Source: Vibrio mimicus (GTDB lineage Bacteria; Pseudomonadota; Gammaproteobacteria; Enterobacterales; Vibrionaceae). Taken from it: a DNA stretch of 64,000 bases. The stretch is from positions 2,155,501 through 2,219,500 of the forward strand of contig NZ_CP077426.1 of the NCBI RefSeq assembly GCF_019048845.1, given 5' to 3'. The notes beneath the pieces were generated by a model that was not told the origin of the DNA, made no database searches, and was given only the letters and a program-made list of their open reading frames with translations. Below are positions 1-8,180 of the stretch, one piece after another. The position numbers were made by a program, and so were the translations under genes. The first letter of the stretch is position 1. Each line of letters opens with the position of its first letter.

Positions 1-130
1 AGCCGGATTCGCCAACAATGCCTAAGGTCTCTCCCTGTTTCAGAGAGAAATTGAGATCGTTCACTGCGGTAACAATACCGTCTTGGGTAGAAAACTCTAC
101 GCGCAGATCTTTGACATCTAATAAACTCAT
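1..130 (-). CDS. oppD: Oligopeptide ABC transporter ATPase OppD (N-terminal fragment)
   Basis: Only the first ~43 codons are inside the window; the gene runs off the left edge. The translated start (MSLLDVKDLRVEFST...) and the segment ending GETLGIVGESG match the beginning of OppD-type ABC ATPases; the last residues are the start of the Walker A loop (GESGSGKS), cut by the edge. OppD is one of the two cytoplasmic ATPases that power oligopeptide import through OppB/OppC. Two ATG codons lie in tandem (133 and 130); the AAGGA ribosome site a few bases upstream could serve either, so the start is uncertain by one codon. It follows oppC by 27 bases on the same strand, in the usual oppABCDF order. 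Confidence 0.93.
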   Translation of the reverse strand, partial: MSLLDVKDLRVEFSTQDGIVTAVNDLNFSLKQGETLGIVGESG

Positions 131-157
131 CATTATTTCCTTTTTATTCTTCTTGGT

Positions 158-1060
158 TTATCTGTCTTTTGGATCGAGCGCGTCACGCAGACCATCGCCG
201 ACATAGTTAAAACAGAACAAGGTCAACACCATGAATACCGCTGGGAACAGCAGTTGCCATATAGCAACTTCCATTGTGTTTGCTCCCTCTTGTAACAGAG
301 CACCCCAACTGGTCATCGGTTCTTGCACACCAAGGCCAAGGAATGAAAGGAATGATTCAGTCAAAATCATGCTTGGGATAAGCAGGGTTGAATAAACCGC
401 CACAATACCCAATACGTTCGGCACGATATGGCGAGTAATGATGTTCCACTTACTCACACCGCACACATGTGCCGCTTCGATAAACTCTTTGCTACGCAAG
501 CTCAGGGTTTGACCACGCACGATACGCGCCATATCCAGCCATGCGATCGCACCGATCGCGACGAAGATCAGCACGATGTTACGGCCAAAAAACGTTACCA
601 AAACGATAACCAAGAACATGAATGGGATAGCGTAGAGGATTTCCAGAATACGCATCATCACACGGTCAGTACGGCCGCCAATAAAACCAGACGCTGCGCC
701 ATACAGAGTACCGATCAATACCGCAACCAAAGCACCCATGATACCTACCATCAGAGAGATACGGCCCCCCACGAGCGTGCGCACGAAGAGGTCACGCCCA
801 AGAGCATCGGTACCAAACCAATGTTCAGCCGAAGGTGCTGCATGCATTGCATACCAGTCCGTATCTTCATAACTGTAAGCGGAAAACATCGGCAGAAAGA
901 CGACTGCCAGGGTGATTAACATCAAAACAAACAGGCTGACCATCGCGGCTTTATTACGCATAAAGCGAATACGCGCGTCTTGCCACAGGCTGCGACCTTG
1001 AATCTCAAGGTTTTGTGAGAAGTTTTCAATCGCCGCTAAATTTTCTTTTTTCGTCAACAT
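158..1060 (-). CDS. oppC: Oligopeptide ABC transporter permease OppC
   Basis: Inner-membrane permease of the oligopeptide importer, 300 residues against about 302 in E. coli. A cytoplasmic N-terminal stretch is followed by a first membrane helix near residues 38-58, then a periplasmic segment with the typical HWFGTDALGRDLF motif of this permease family, and a five-helix core. The EAA-type ATPase-docking loop appears around residues 190-210 (EFIEAAHVCGVSKWNII). It lies 13 bases after oppB and just before oppD, so it is co-transcribed with both. OppB and OppC form the channel that OppA feeds and OppD/OppF energise. No unusual features seen. Confidence 0.96.
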   Translation of the reverse strand: MLTKKENLAAIENFSQNLEIQGRSLWQDARIRFMRNKAAMVSLFVLMLITLAVVFLPMFSAYSYEDTDWYAMHAAPSAEHWFGTDALGRDLFVRTLVGGRISLMVGIMGALVAVLIGTLYGAASGFIGGRTDRVMMRILEILYAIPFMFLVIVLVTFFGRNIVLIFVAIGAIAWLDMARIVRGQTLSLRSKEFIEAAHVCGVSKWNIITRHIVPNVLGIVAVYSTLLIPSMILTESFLSFLGLGVQEPMTSWGALLQEGANTMEVAIWQLLFPAVFMVLTLFCFNYVGDGLRDALDPKDR

Positions 1061-1073
1061 TATCTAAGTCCTA

Positions 1074-1994
1074 TTAGTAGCGAATCTTCGGATCGATATA
1101 AGCGAGAAGAATATCGACAATCGCGTTAAACAGAATAAATAGGAAACCGATCAGGATCGTTACCCCCATAACCAAAGAATAATCTCGGTTAAAGGCGGCG
1201 TTAACGAAGAGCTTACCGATACCTGGCAAGCCAAAAATGGTCTCAATCACTACCGAACCCGTGATGATGCCAACGAAAGCTGGGCCCATGTATGACACAA
1301 CAGGAAGCATGGCTGGCTTCAGCGCGTGTTTGACCACGATATAACCGTAACTCAATCCTTTCGCACGAGCCGTGCGGATAAAGTTACTGTTCAGGGTTTC
1401 AATCATTGAGCCACGAGTAATACGGGCAAAAGTAGCGACATAGAGCAGTGACATCCCCAAAACGGGCAGAGCCATGTACTGGAACCCTCCGTCTTGCCAT
1501 CCGCCTGCTGGGAAAATATTAAAATTAATCGCAAAAATATAAATCAACACGGGTGCCAACACGAAGGAAGGCATGACCACCCCTAACATGGCGGTGGACA
1601 TTATGGTGTAGTCGACCCAAGTATTCTGCTTCAAGGCGGCTATGGTTCCGACCGTTACCCCCATAATGACAGTAAAGACAAAAGCAGCGAGACCGATTTT
1701 CACTGAAACAGGCAGTGCACTGGCGATCAGCTCATTCACTGTATAGTCTTTGTACTTAAACGATGGGCCAAAATCACCCTGAACAATATTGGTCAAGTAG
1801 GTCAGATACTGTTCAGAAACGGGTTTGTCTAAACCATATTTAGCATTAATGTTGGCCATCACTTCCGGCGGCAAAGGACGTTCTGAAGAAAATGGGTTAC
1901 CTGGCGCATAGCGCATGAGAAAGAAAGATATCGTAATCAACACCAACATGGTTGGTATCGCTTCAAATATCCTTTTTGCGATGAATTTAAGCAT
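1074..1994 (-). CDS. oppB: Oligopeptide ABC transporter permease OppB
   Basis: Inner-membrane permease, 306 residues, the same length as E. coli OppB. It starts with the family signature (MLKFIAKRIFEAIPTMLVL) and a first helix, then a periplasmic loop with the conserved LTNIVQGDFGPSFKY pattern, five further helices, and the EAA loop RTARAKGLSYGYIVVKHAL near residues 208-226. It pairs with OppC. The 153-base gap separating it from oppA is much longer than the other gaps of the operon and holds a strong hairpin (2093-2124). In V. cholerae the oppB start region has been reported as the target of the 3'UTR-derived small RNA OppZ, which lets oppBCDF be reduced without oppA; the source of OppZ (the end of oppF) is outside this window. 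Confidence 0.96.
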   Translation of the reverse strand: MLKFIAKRIFEAIPTMLVLITISFFLMRYAPGNPFSSERPLPPEVMANINAKYGLDKPVSEQYLTYLTNIVQGDFGPSFKYKDYTVNELIASALPVSVKIGLAAFVFTVIMGVTVGTIAALKQNTWVDYTIMSTAMLGVVMPSFVLAPVLIYIFAINFNIFPAGGWQDGGFQYMALPVLGMSLLYVATFARITRGSMIETLNSNFIRTARAKGLSYGYIVVKHALKPAMLPVVSYMGPAFVGIITGSVVIETIFGLPGIGKLFVNAAFNRDYSLVMGVTILIGFLFILFNAIVDILLAYIDPKIRY

Positions 1995-2092
1995 ATGCTC
2001 ACTCTTTCAATCTGTGACAAGGAAATGCAAGGACCCTACACGTGAATTTCACATGCAGCGTCTACGTTACTTATAGTTTTATCCCCACCTAC

Positions 2093-2124
2093 TGAAGTTG
2101 CAGCCATACCGCACTGCAACTTCA
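2093..2124 (-). promoter_or_regulatory. 11-bp hairpin between oppA and oppB
   Basis: TGAAGTTGCAG (2093-2103) and CTGCAACTTCA (2114-2124) form a perfect 11-bp inverted repeat with a 10-base loop, inside the oppA-oppB gap. In the direction of transcription it is not followed by a T run, so it is not a canonical terminator. Its place just after oppA suggests an RNA-stabilising or partial-attenuation structure that keeps the binding protein more abundant than the permease, as is common for binding-protein operons. The pairing is seen directly; the role is inferred. Confidence 0.7.
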
Positions 2125-2147
2125 AATAGCTAGGTTATAGGGCTCTA

Positions 2148-3779
2148 TTATTGAGCTTTGATGTAAAGATCTTTCATATAGATCTTGTCTTCCGCGTTGT
2201 TGGATGGGTAACCACCTACGGTTGGAGAAACAAGACGTGATCTTACGTATTGATAGATTGGCGCGATTGGCATATCGCGAGCCAATAGCTTCTCAGCATC
2301 AGCATAGAGTTTTTGACGCTCTTCTTCTGAAGTTGATGTCATGGCTTTTTCAATCACAGCATCGTACTCAGCACTGTGGTATTGAGGATCATTTGACGTG
2401 TTGCTTGAAAGCATCAAAGTCAAGAAAGAAGACGCTTCATTGTAATCACCACACCATCCAGCACGAGTCACATCAAAGTTGCCTTGGCGACGAGTGTCTA
2501 GATAGGTTTTCCACTCTTGGTTTTCCAATGCAATATCAACGCCCAGAGAGGTTTTCCACATAGACTGGATCGCTGTAGCAATCTTTTTGTGGTTTTCTGA
2601 AGTGTTATACAGCAGCGTAAATTTCAGAGGATTGGACTTGTTGTAACCTGCGTCTTCAAGCAATTTCTTCGCTTCAGCAATACGCTCTTTTTGAGTCAAT
2701 TTGCCGTAAGCTGGCATCTCTGGGCTGAAACCAGCAGTGATTTCAGGTGTTAGGAAATAAGCCGGTTTTTGGCCTTGACCTAAGATTGCATCAGAAACAA
2801 CGTCACGATCAATCGCGTAAGAGAGCGCTTGACGTACACGAACATCATCAAATGGTGGCTTTTTGTTGTTGAAACCGTAGTAGTAAGTACAGAGTTGACC
2901 TTGTACTTGTACTGCTTCTGGATGCTCTTTTTTCAGACGCTTGAAGTGCTCAAGAGGCAGCTCATTCGTGATCTGAATTTCACCCGATAGGAAGCGGTTC
3001 ATCTCTGCTACTTGGTTTTCAATTGGCAGGTAAGTGACTTTGTTTAGAACTGTATTCTTGTCGTCCCAGTATTGTGGGTTACGTTTGAGCTCTAGACGCT
3101 CGTTTACTACCCATTTATCAAGAACATAAGCACCGTTGCCCACATAGTTTTCAGGCTTGGTCCATTGTTCGCCAAACTTTTCTACTGTCGCTTTGTGAAC
3201 AGGCTTCACGGTAGTGTGACCCATCATCATCACGAAGTAAGGCACTGCGCTTTCCAGTTCAAACATCAGCGTTTTGTCATCAACCGCTTTTACACCCAGC
3301 GTTGATTTGTCTTTCTCCCCTGCGATGATTTCTTTCGCATTCTTCATCTTGGTGTATTCCATGTACCAAGAGTATGGAGAAGCTGTTGCTGGATCGACAG
3401 CACGTTGGAAGCTGTACACGAAATCGTGCGCAGTAACAGGGTCGCCGTTAGACCATTTTGCATCTTTACGGATGTGGAAAGTGAACGTTTTGTTGTCTGT
3501 AGTTTCCCAACTCTCTGCAACACCTGGTACCACATTGCCATTAGCGTCTTGGTTAACCAGACCTTCTAACAGATCACGAATCACGTTGGATTCAGGAACA
3601 CCTTCGGTTTTGTGTGGGTCAAGTGACGCAACTTCAGTACCGTTACCACGAACTAGCTCTTGAACAGGAGCAAGTTTGGTACCAGCAGGAACATTCGCTG
3701 CAAGAGAGGAAAAAGACGTGGCTGCCACCGCCAGACCAGCACTTAAAAGCAGTGCTTGGGTGATTTTGTTCTTATACAT
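2148..3779 (-). CDS. oppA: Periplasmic oligopeptide-binding protein OppA
   Basis: Solute-binding protein of the oligopeptide importer, 543 residues, the same length as E. coli OppA. Residues 1-27 are a signal peptide ending LAA; the mature part is an SBP_bac_5 domain with the characteristic pattern SLDPHKTEGVPESNVIRDL and later motifs AYVLDKWVVNERLELKRN and VRQALSYAIDRD. It binds peptides of mixed sequence in the periplasm and hands them to OppBC. First gene of oppABCDF. The ATG lies after a purine-rich stretch in a leader of more than 100 bases. Confidence 0.97.
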   Translation of the reverse strand: MYKNKITQALLLSAGLAVAATSFSSLAANVPAGTKLAPVQELVRGNGTEVASLDPHKTEGVPESNVIRDLLEGLVNQDANGNVVPGVAESWETTDNKTFTFHIRKDAKWSNGDPVTAHDFVYSFQRAVDPATASPYSWYMEYTKMKNAKEIIAGEKDKSTLGVKAVDDKTLMFELESAVPYFVMMMGHTTVKPVHKATVEKFGEQWTKPENYVGNGAYVLDKWVVNERLELKRNPQYWDDKNTVLNKVTYLPIENQVAEMNRFLSGEIQITNELPLEHFKRLKKEHPEAVQVQGQLCTYYYGFNNKKPPFDDVRVRQALSYAIDRDVVSDAILGQGQKPAYFLTPEITAGFSPEMPAYGKLTQKERIAEAKKLLEDAGYNKSNPLKFTLLYNTSENHKKIATAIQSMWKTSLGVDIALENQEWKTYLDTRRQGNFDVTRAGWCGDYNEASSFLTLMLSSNTSNDPQYHSAEYDAVIEKAMTSTSEEERQKLYADAEKLLARDMPIAPIYQYVRSRLVSPTVGGYPSNNAEDKIYMKDLYIKAQ

Positions 3780-4402
3780 GCATAAACTCCAAGTTTTAGT
3801 ATTGCATCCATGACTTCCATGTCAGGTATTCAGAACGGCTGATTGTTGTCGTTTGTCGTATAAGTGTTAAACAAAGACAACTTACACCTGACAGGGATTG
3901 CGGCACACATTAGCAATCATTGAATTAATTTGCCATAAAAATGTATTAAAAACCGACTATACTCTTTGGTTTTCCCAAACATTAGTAAAAAACTTCATCA
4001 ATCCAATTTATATCCAGTTAATTAGAATGCCGAAGCTAGCGCAAACAGATCAATGTGCCAGATTATCTAGTGCTCACACAATGTACAGTGCATTATGCTA
4101 GATAACTCAGATCTATTTAACATTTCGTACACAACAAAGCCAACTCTTAGTGACAATTCACTGCTCCATCGAGTAAAAATGTGACTCTTCTCAAAGCTTA
4201 TTTTTAGGCAATCGTTTGGTATAAAAGGAGCGATTTCCCCTTAAATTGATCGTAATGCAAGAAAACGAATCAAAACGTAAATTTTGCTGAACAGCTCAAA
4301 CAATACGAAATCATTAAAACGCCAATCCAGAAATACTCGCCCAACCTCACCAAGCCTTTTCTATACTTAAGCCATTAGTATTAGAATCGATAAGGTGGCT
4401 TT
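3780..4402. promoter_or_regulatory. oppA leader and divergent intergenic region
   Basis: A 620-base gap between oppA (minus) and the PhnD-like gene (plus), without a credible gene. On the oppA side the transcript would carry a CA-rich run (minus strand, about 3840-3860: ACGACAAACGACAACAATC), the kind of sequence bound by GcvB-type small RNAs that repress oppA in enterobacteria. It is flanked by the inverted repeat TGTCAGGT (3820-3827) / ACCTGACA (3886-3893). Further along, TTATCTAG (4063-4070) and CTAGATAA (4098-4105) form another inverted repeat. A TATACT box near 4361 could be the -10 for the plus-strand gene. No matching -35 was found. All roles are inferred. Confidence 0.45.
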
Positions 4403-5215
4403 ATGCGCTATTGGTGGTTTGCTTTAACTTGGTTGATTTCTTCATTCGCCCTTTCTTCAACCCTTACGTTTGGTGTTGTACCCCAGCAATCCCCCGAGGA
4501 ATTGGCTAAACGCTGGGTACCCATTTTAGAAAATCTCTCAGAAAGTTCGGAACTCTCTTTGGAATTTCGAACCGCAACAACCATTCCTGAGTTTGAACAA
4601 CGGGTAAAAAATGGTGAATATGATGTGGTGTATATGAACCCCTATCACTACACTTTTTTCCATGAACAACCGGGATACATGGCGTTTGCCAAACAAAAAG
4701 ATCAAAAACTGCAAGGCATCATAGTGGTTGCTAAAGACAGTCCAATAACTTCGATTAAAGATCTCGATGGGAAAACGCTCGCCTTTCCTTCGCCAGCGGC
4801 TTTTGCTGCCACCATCATTCCTCAGGCACTACTCAAGAAAGAAGGCGTAAATATTGAATCACAATATGTTTCTTCACACGACTCTGTATATCTTAATATT
4901 GCCAATGGTTTTTTTGTCGCAGGGGGGGGTATTCAACGCACCTTTAATACCGCACCCAAAGAGGTAACCAGTCAACTGCGCGTTCTTTGGGAAAGCCCTA
5001 AATTCACACCTCACGCATTCGCTTACCACCCACGGCTTAATCAAGCCCAGGTCTTAGCCCTGAAAGAAGCCTTATTGAATCTTTCACAAACAGAAGCAGG
5101 CCTGCTACAGCTGCAAGCGATTGGCTTTTCTGGAATAGAAGCGGCACAAGACAGTGATTGGGACGATATTCGGGACCTACATATACAGACGCTTTCCCAT
5201 CTGCTTAAGGAATAA
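4403..5215 (+). CDS. PhnD-type periplasmic phosphate/phosphonate-like binding protein
   Basis: 270 residues with a signal peptide (cleavage near residue 19, FALSS) and a PhnD-like solute-binding fold: the start LTFGVVPQQSPEELAKRW and the motif DVVYMNPYHYTFF are typical of the phosphate/phosphite/phosphonate-binding protein family. No permease or ATPase gene is near. It ends three bases before the start of a membrane histidine kinase, so it probably serves as the ligand receptor for that kinase rather than for transport. A run of eight G (4922-4929), preceded by T7, lies inside the coding region (codons for AGGGI) and could cause frameshifts. The true ligand is not deducible. Confidence 0.85.
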   Translation: MRYWWFALTWLISSFALSSTLTFGVVPQQSPEELAKRWVPILENLSESSELSLEFRTATTIPEFEQRVKNGEYDVVYMNPYHYTFFHEQPGYMAFAKQKDQKLQGIIVVAKDSPITSIKDLDGKTLAFPSPAAFAATIIPQALLKKEGVNIESQYVSSHDSVYLNIANGFFVAGGGIQRTFNTAPKEVTSQLRVLWESPKFTPHAFAYHPRLNQAQVLALKEALLNLSQTEAGLLQLQAIGFSGIEAAQDSDWDDIRDLHIQTLSHLLKE

Positions 5216-5218
5216 GCG

Positions 5219-6823
5219 ATGTCGATACGCTTAAAGACTATGCTCGGAGTGGCGTTGATTGAGGCGTTTTTGCTGACTATTTTGATCACCTTCACTCTGA
5301 GCTATCTGGAATCCACCAACTATGATGGATTAAAGAAACGAGCCCATACGACGATCACTCTTTTTTCAACCATGGTGAAAAATGCCGTGCTTGCCTACGA
5401 TTTGGCTAGCCTTGAATCGGCCGCTACCTTGATGATGTCCAATCAAGACATTGTCTATGTCTGTGTAGAAAACGCCCACGGTAAAGAATTGATCTTCAAA
5501 GGAGAACGTGAGTTATTTAAGGCTTACCATACGATTAACGATGAAGATTTTTCACAACTCCAACCCATCTATACGGCTAGCGATATTATAGAGGTGAGTG
5601 GCACCGCATTTGGCACGGTGTTTATTGGGTTCGATCTTTCTTATCTCGAAGAACAACTTGAACATGCAAGGCGTTGGACTTTGCTCATCATTCTCGGTGA
5701 AATGGGATTGGTGGCCCTCTTCTCTTATATGCTCGGTAACGCACTCACACGCCGTTTGACTCAGTTGAAAATCGCCACTGATCAGATCACATTTGGTAAC
5801 CGTGAAGTATTAGTTGATATAAAAGGGCATGATGAAATCAGCCGCGTAGCACACTCCTTTCAGCAAATGATTCAATCACTGCGCCATTCCGAAGCCACTA
5901 TGCGCGATTATCAGCACCAACTTGAACAGTGGAATTTAGAGCTCGAAGATAAAGTCAACCAACGCACTGAAACGCTGTTAGCCAAAAACCAACAGTTGGA
6001 AGAGATGAACACCAAGCTGACGTTGATGAAAGATAAATTGGTCGAAACCGAAAAAATGGTTTCGATTGGCACTCTTGCAGCGGGATTTGCCCATGAAATT
6101 AATAACCCTAATGGCGCACTAAAAAGCCATTTACAGCTGATTCAGCAAGATTTTAATCAAATAAAAATCTGCTTCGATAATATTGAGTTGATGTTGGCTG
6201 GCACGAGCTATCACGATAAGTTTTCCCGAATAAAAAACGATCTTTACATCGAGGAGAGTGTTTCAGGGATTGAAGAAAGCTTGCGAGATGCTTTGCACTG
6301 TGTCGACCGAATCAAAACGATTGTGGATAAGGTACAACGTTGCCAAACTCAACCCAATTGGCACAACAGCAGTTGGGTTTCCCCGCTAAGTCTGCTTGAA
6401 CAAGCAATCACGATTTGTGGCTTACGTGAGTGGGTAGTCTGGAAAGAACAAGCGCTCTATCCTCCCCTCATTTATTGCTACAGCAACGATTTCATCACGG
6501 CCTTCAGCGCCATCCTTAACAATGCATTTCAAGCCTATACGAGCAACGACCCCAATGTGCGTATTGAACTGTCACTGCGCCATGAGCAACATCAATTGGA
6601 AATTGAGATTGTCGATTTTGGGCGTGGAATGAGCCCAGAAGAGAAGCAACACGCCTTTGACCCTTTTTTTACCACCCATGATGTGGGAAAAGGCGTAGGC
6701 CTCGGTTTAACCGAAGCCTACAGTAGTATCAAAAAATACGCAGGGGATATTCAATTGTTCAGCGAACAGGGCCAAGGCACTCGCGTATTCATTACTCTAC
6801 CTTTAGCCCCGAGCCAACCATAA
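5219..6823 (+). CDS. Membrane sensor histidine kinase (HAMP, HisKA-like, HATPase)
   Basis: 534 residues. A first membrane helix at about 6-28, a periplasmic segment of about 120 residues, a second helix at about 152-175, a HAMP linker (TRRLTQLKIATDQITFGN), and a long coiled coil (about 215-275). The dimerisation box then has phospho-acceptor His292 (AAGFAHEINNPNG), followed by an ATPase domain with N box NNAFQAYTS, G1 DFGRGMS and G2 GKGVGLGL. It is translationally coupled to the upstream binding protein, which suggests that the pair senses a periplasmic anion together. There is no receiver gene on this strand; the likely partners are the receivers of the convergent operon 13 bases downstream. 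The AHEINNP H box is of the same subtype as in the two soluble kinases of that operon. Confidence 0.9.
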   Translation: MSIRLKTMLGVALIEAFLLTILITFTLSYLESTNYDGLKKRAHTTITLFSTMVKNAVLAYDLASLESAATLMMSNQDIVYVCVENAHGKELIFKGERELFKAYHTINDEDFSQLQPIYTASDIIEVSGTAFGTVFIGFDLSYLEEQLEHARRWTLLIILGEMGLVALFSYMLGNALTRRLTQLKIATDQITFGNREVLVDIKGHDEISRVAHSFQQMIQSLRHSEATMRDYQHQLEQWNLELEDKVNQRTETLLAKNQQLEEMNTKLTLMKDKLVETEKMVSIGTLAAGFAHEINNPNGALKSHLQLIQQDFNQIKICFDNIELMLAGTSYHDKFSRIKNDLYIEESVSGIEESLRDALHCVDRIKTIVDKVQRCQTQPNWHNSSWVSPLSLLEQAITICGLREWVVWKEQALYPPLIYCYSNDFITAFSAILNNAFQAYTSNDPNVRIELSLRHEQHQLEIEIVDFGRGMSPEEKQHAFDPFFTTHDVGKGVGLGLTEAYSSIKKYAGDIQLFSEQGQGTRVFITLPLAPSQP

Positions 6824-6836
6824 GATGGGAAAACGC

Positions 6837-8180
6837 TTAACCAATGTAAACTGCAATAGGCATGTGCATCTCTTTTTCCAGCTCTTTCAACTTACGCAAC
6901 AAAGATTCATTCATCGCATTCCCTGCCGTAAGCATCAAGCTGCCATTAGGTAAATAAATATCGCGTTTAATCACCATTCCAGGGCGTACTTCGCTTAAGC
7001 TCACGCACAGCTCCATCCCTTCTTCAATACGTGTCACTGCACTCACGATGGTGATAAATGCTTCCACCACTTGGGTATCGTAAAAAATCCCAGCTTGCTG
7101 ACGTAGATACCCTTGCGCACTTTTGGTGTGCATTCGTCTTGGGTTATTGGAACCAGCCACGAAGAAATCATAGTCTTTGACCACTTTGATAATCCGCGCA
7201 CCAATCGGGATCTGTTCTCCCTGTAAATGGTCAGGTTTCCCTGTACCGTCATACAACTCGTCTTGGTGACGAATAATTTCCATCAACGGCTCAAAACGTT
7301 TAATTCGCCCCACAATTTCTGCGCCAAGGATAGGATTCACATTCGGTGTGATGGGAATATCGGTATCCTGATGCACTTTGATGACTTTCCAATCATTGTT
7401 CGCTTCACCAATTAAACCGATCTGATGCATTAAACCACACAGATAGACATGGCTAGCTACTGCTTCTGGCTGTTTAAGTTTAAGCGCCACTGATTTCGCT
7501 TGGTTGGCAATACGCTCAGCGTGATCGGCCGGATAACCGGTGCGGTGCTGAATGATCGCCGTCACCATTGCCAAAATATCTTTGAAGGTTTTATTTCGAG
7601 AGGCGAGGGAAACTTCCAATCGTTTATTGCTGTCTTGCAACTCCAGCGTACGCTCTTGAACTTTCACTTCCAACTCTTGGTTGAACTGAGAGAGTTTCAG
7701 GTTATTGGCCGCTAGGGCTTGATTGGCGACTTCAAGGTCTTTATTCCGTTCTTCCAGCTCGATGGTGAGCCGCTCTTTATCGCGGCTCAGACGATAAAAT
7801 TCTGCGGCTTTACCCACTATCAGTTTCAGGTTTTCATTGTCCCAAGGTTTACTGATGTAGGTATGGATCCCTCCCGCATTCACCGCTCGTACCGTTGATT
7901 GAATGTCTGCGTAGCCAGTCAATAAGAGTCGAACCGTTTGGGGCTGCATTTCTCGCGCCTTTGCAAGAAAATCCGCACCATCCATTTCCGGCATACGCAT
8001 ATCAGAGATGATGATATGGATGAGGTTCTGTTCAAGATATTGCAGCGCCTCTGCACCATTATCAAAGGTGACAACGTTGTACTCCATCCGCAATACTCGA
8101 TTTAGAGCTTTCAGAATATCGTTTTCATCATCGAGTAGCAGAATGTTTAACTTTTCATCATGAGTGTTATCCATTTGCAT
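6837..8180 (-). CDS. Response regulator with degenerate HD-GYP domain
   Basis: 447 residues: receiver domain 12-125 with phospho-acceptor Asp60 (IIISDMRMPEMDG) and Lys111, a long coiled coil (about 130-195), then an HD-GYP fold. Key catalytic positions are changed: the HD pair is His252-Gln253 (LMHQIG), the HHE triad is Gln306-Asp-Glu, and GYP is GKP (DGTGKP, 311-316). The surrounding scaffold (HAER, GEQIPIGARI) is kept. A c-di-GMP phosphodiesterase activity is therefore unlikely. In Shewanella a degenerate HD-GYP regulator (HnoD) controls the activity of its partner EAL regulator (HnoB) in a phosphorylation-dependent way; the gene here overlaps a REC-EAL gene by 14 bases and is probably its equivalent. 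Last gene of the operon. Confidence 0.92.
   Translation of the reverse strand: MQMDNTHDEKLNILLLDDENDILKALNRVLRMEYNVVTFDNGAEALQYLEQNLIHIIISDMRMPEMDGADFLAKAREMQPQTVRLLLTGYADIQSTVRAVNAGGIHTYISKPWDNENLKLIVGKAAEFYRLSRDKERLTIELEERNKDLEVANQALAANNLKLSQFNQELEVKVQERTLELQDSNKRLEVSLASRNKTFKDILAMVTAIIQHRTGYPADHAERIANQAKSVALKLKQPEAVASHVYLCGLMHQIGLIGEANNDWKVIKVHQDTDIPITPNVNPILGAEIVGRIKRFEPLMEIIRHQDELYDGTGKPDHLQGEQIPIGARIIKVVKDYDFFVAGSNNPRRMHTKSAQGYLRQQAGIFYDTQVVEAFITIVSAVTRIEEGMELCVSLSEVRPGMVIKRDIYLPNGSLMLTAGNAMNESLLRKLKELEKEMHMPIAVYIG

Noticed and set aside
428..919. 163-codon plus-strand open frame opposite oppC
   Set aside because: It lies wholly inside oppC on the other strand, is His/Thr/Arg-rich with no domain, and oppC is a certain gene.
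3898..4101. 67-codon open frame in the oppA upstream gap
   Set aside because: No ribosome site, non-ATG start region and no protein character; the region is better explained as control DNA.
6837..8180. HD-GYP gene as a pseudogene
   Set aside because: The frame is intact over 447 codons with a complete receiver and scaffold; only catalytic residues are changed, which fits a regulatory protein rather than decay.
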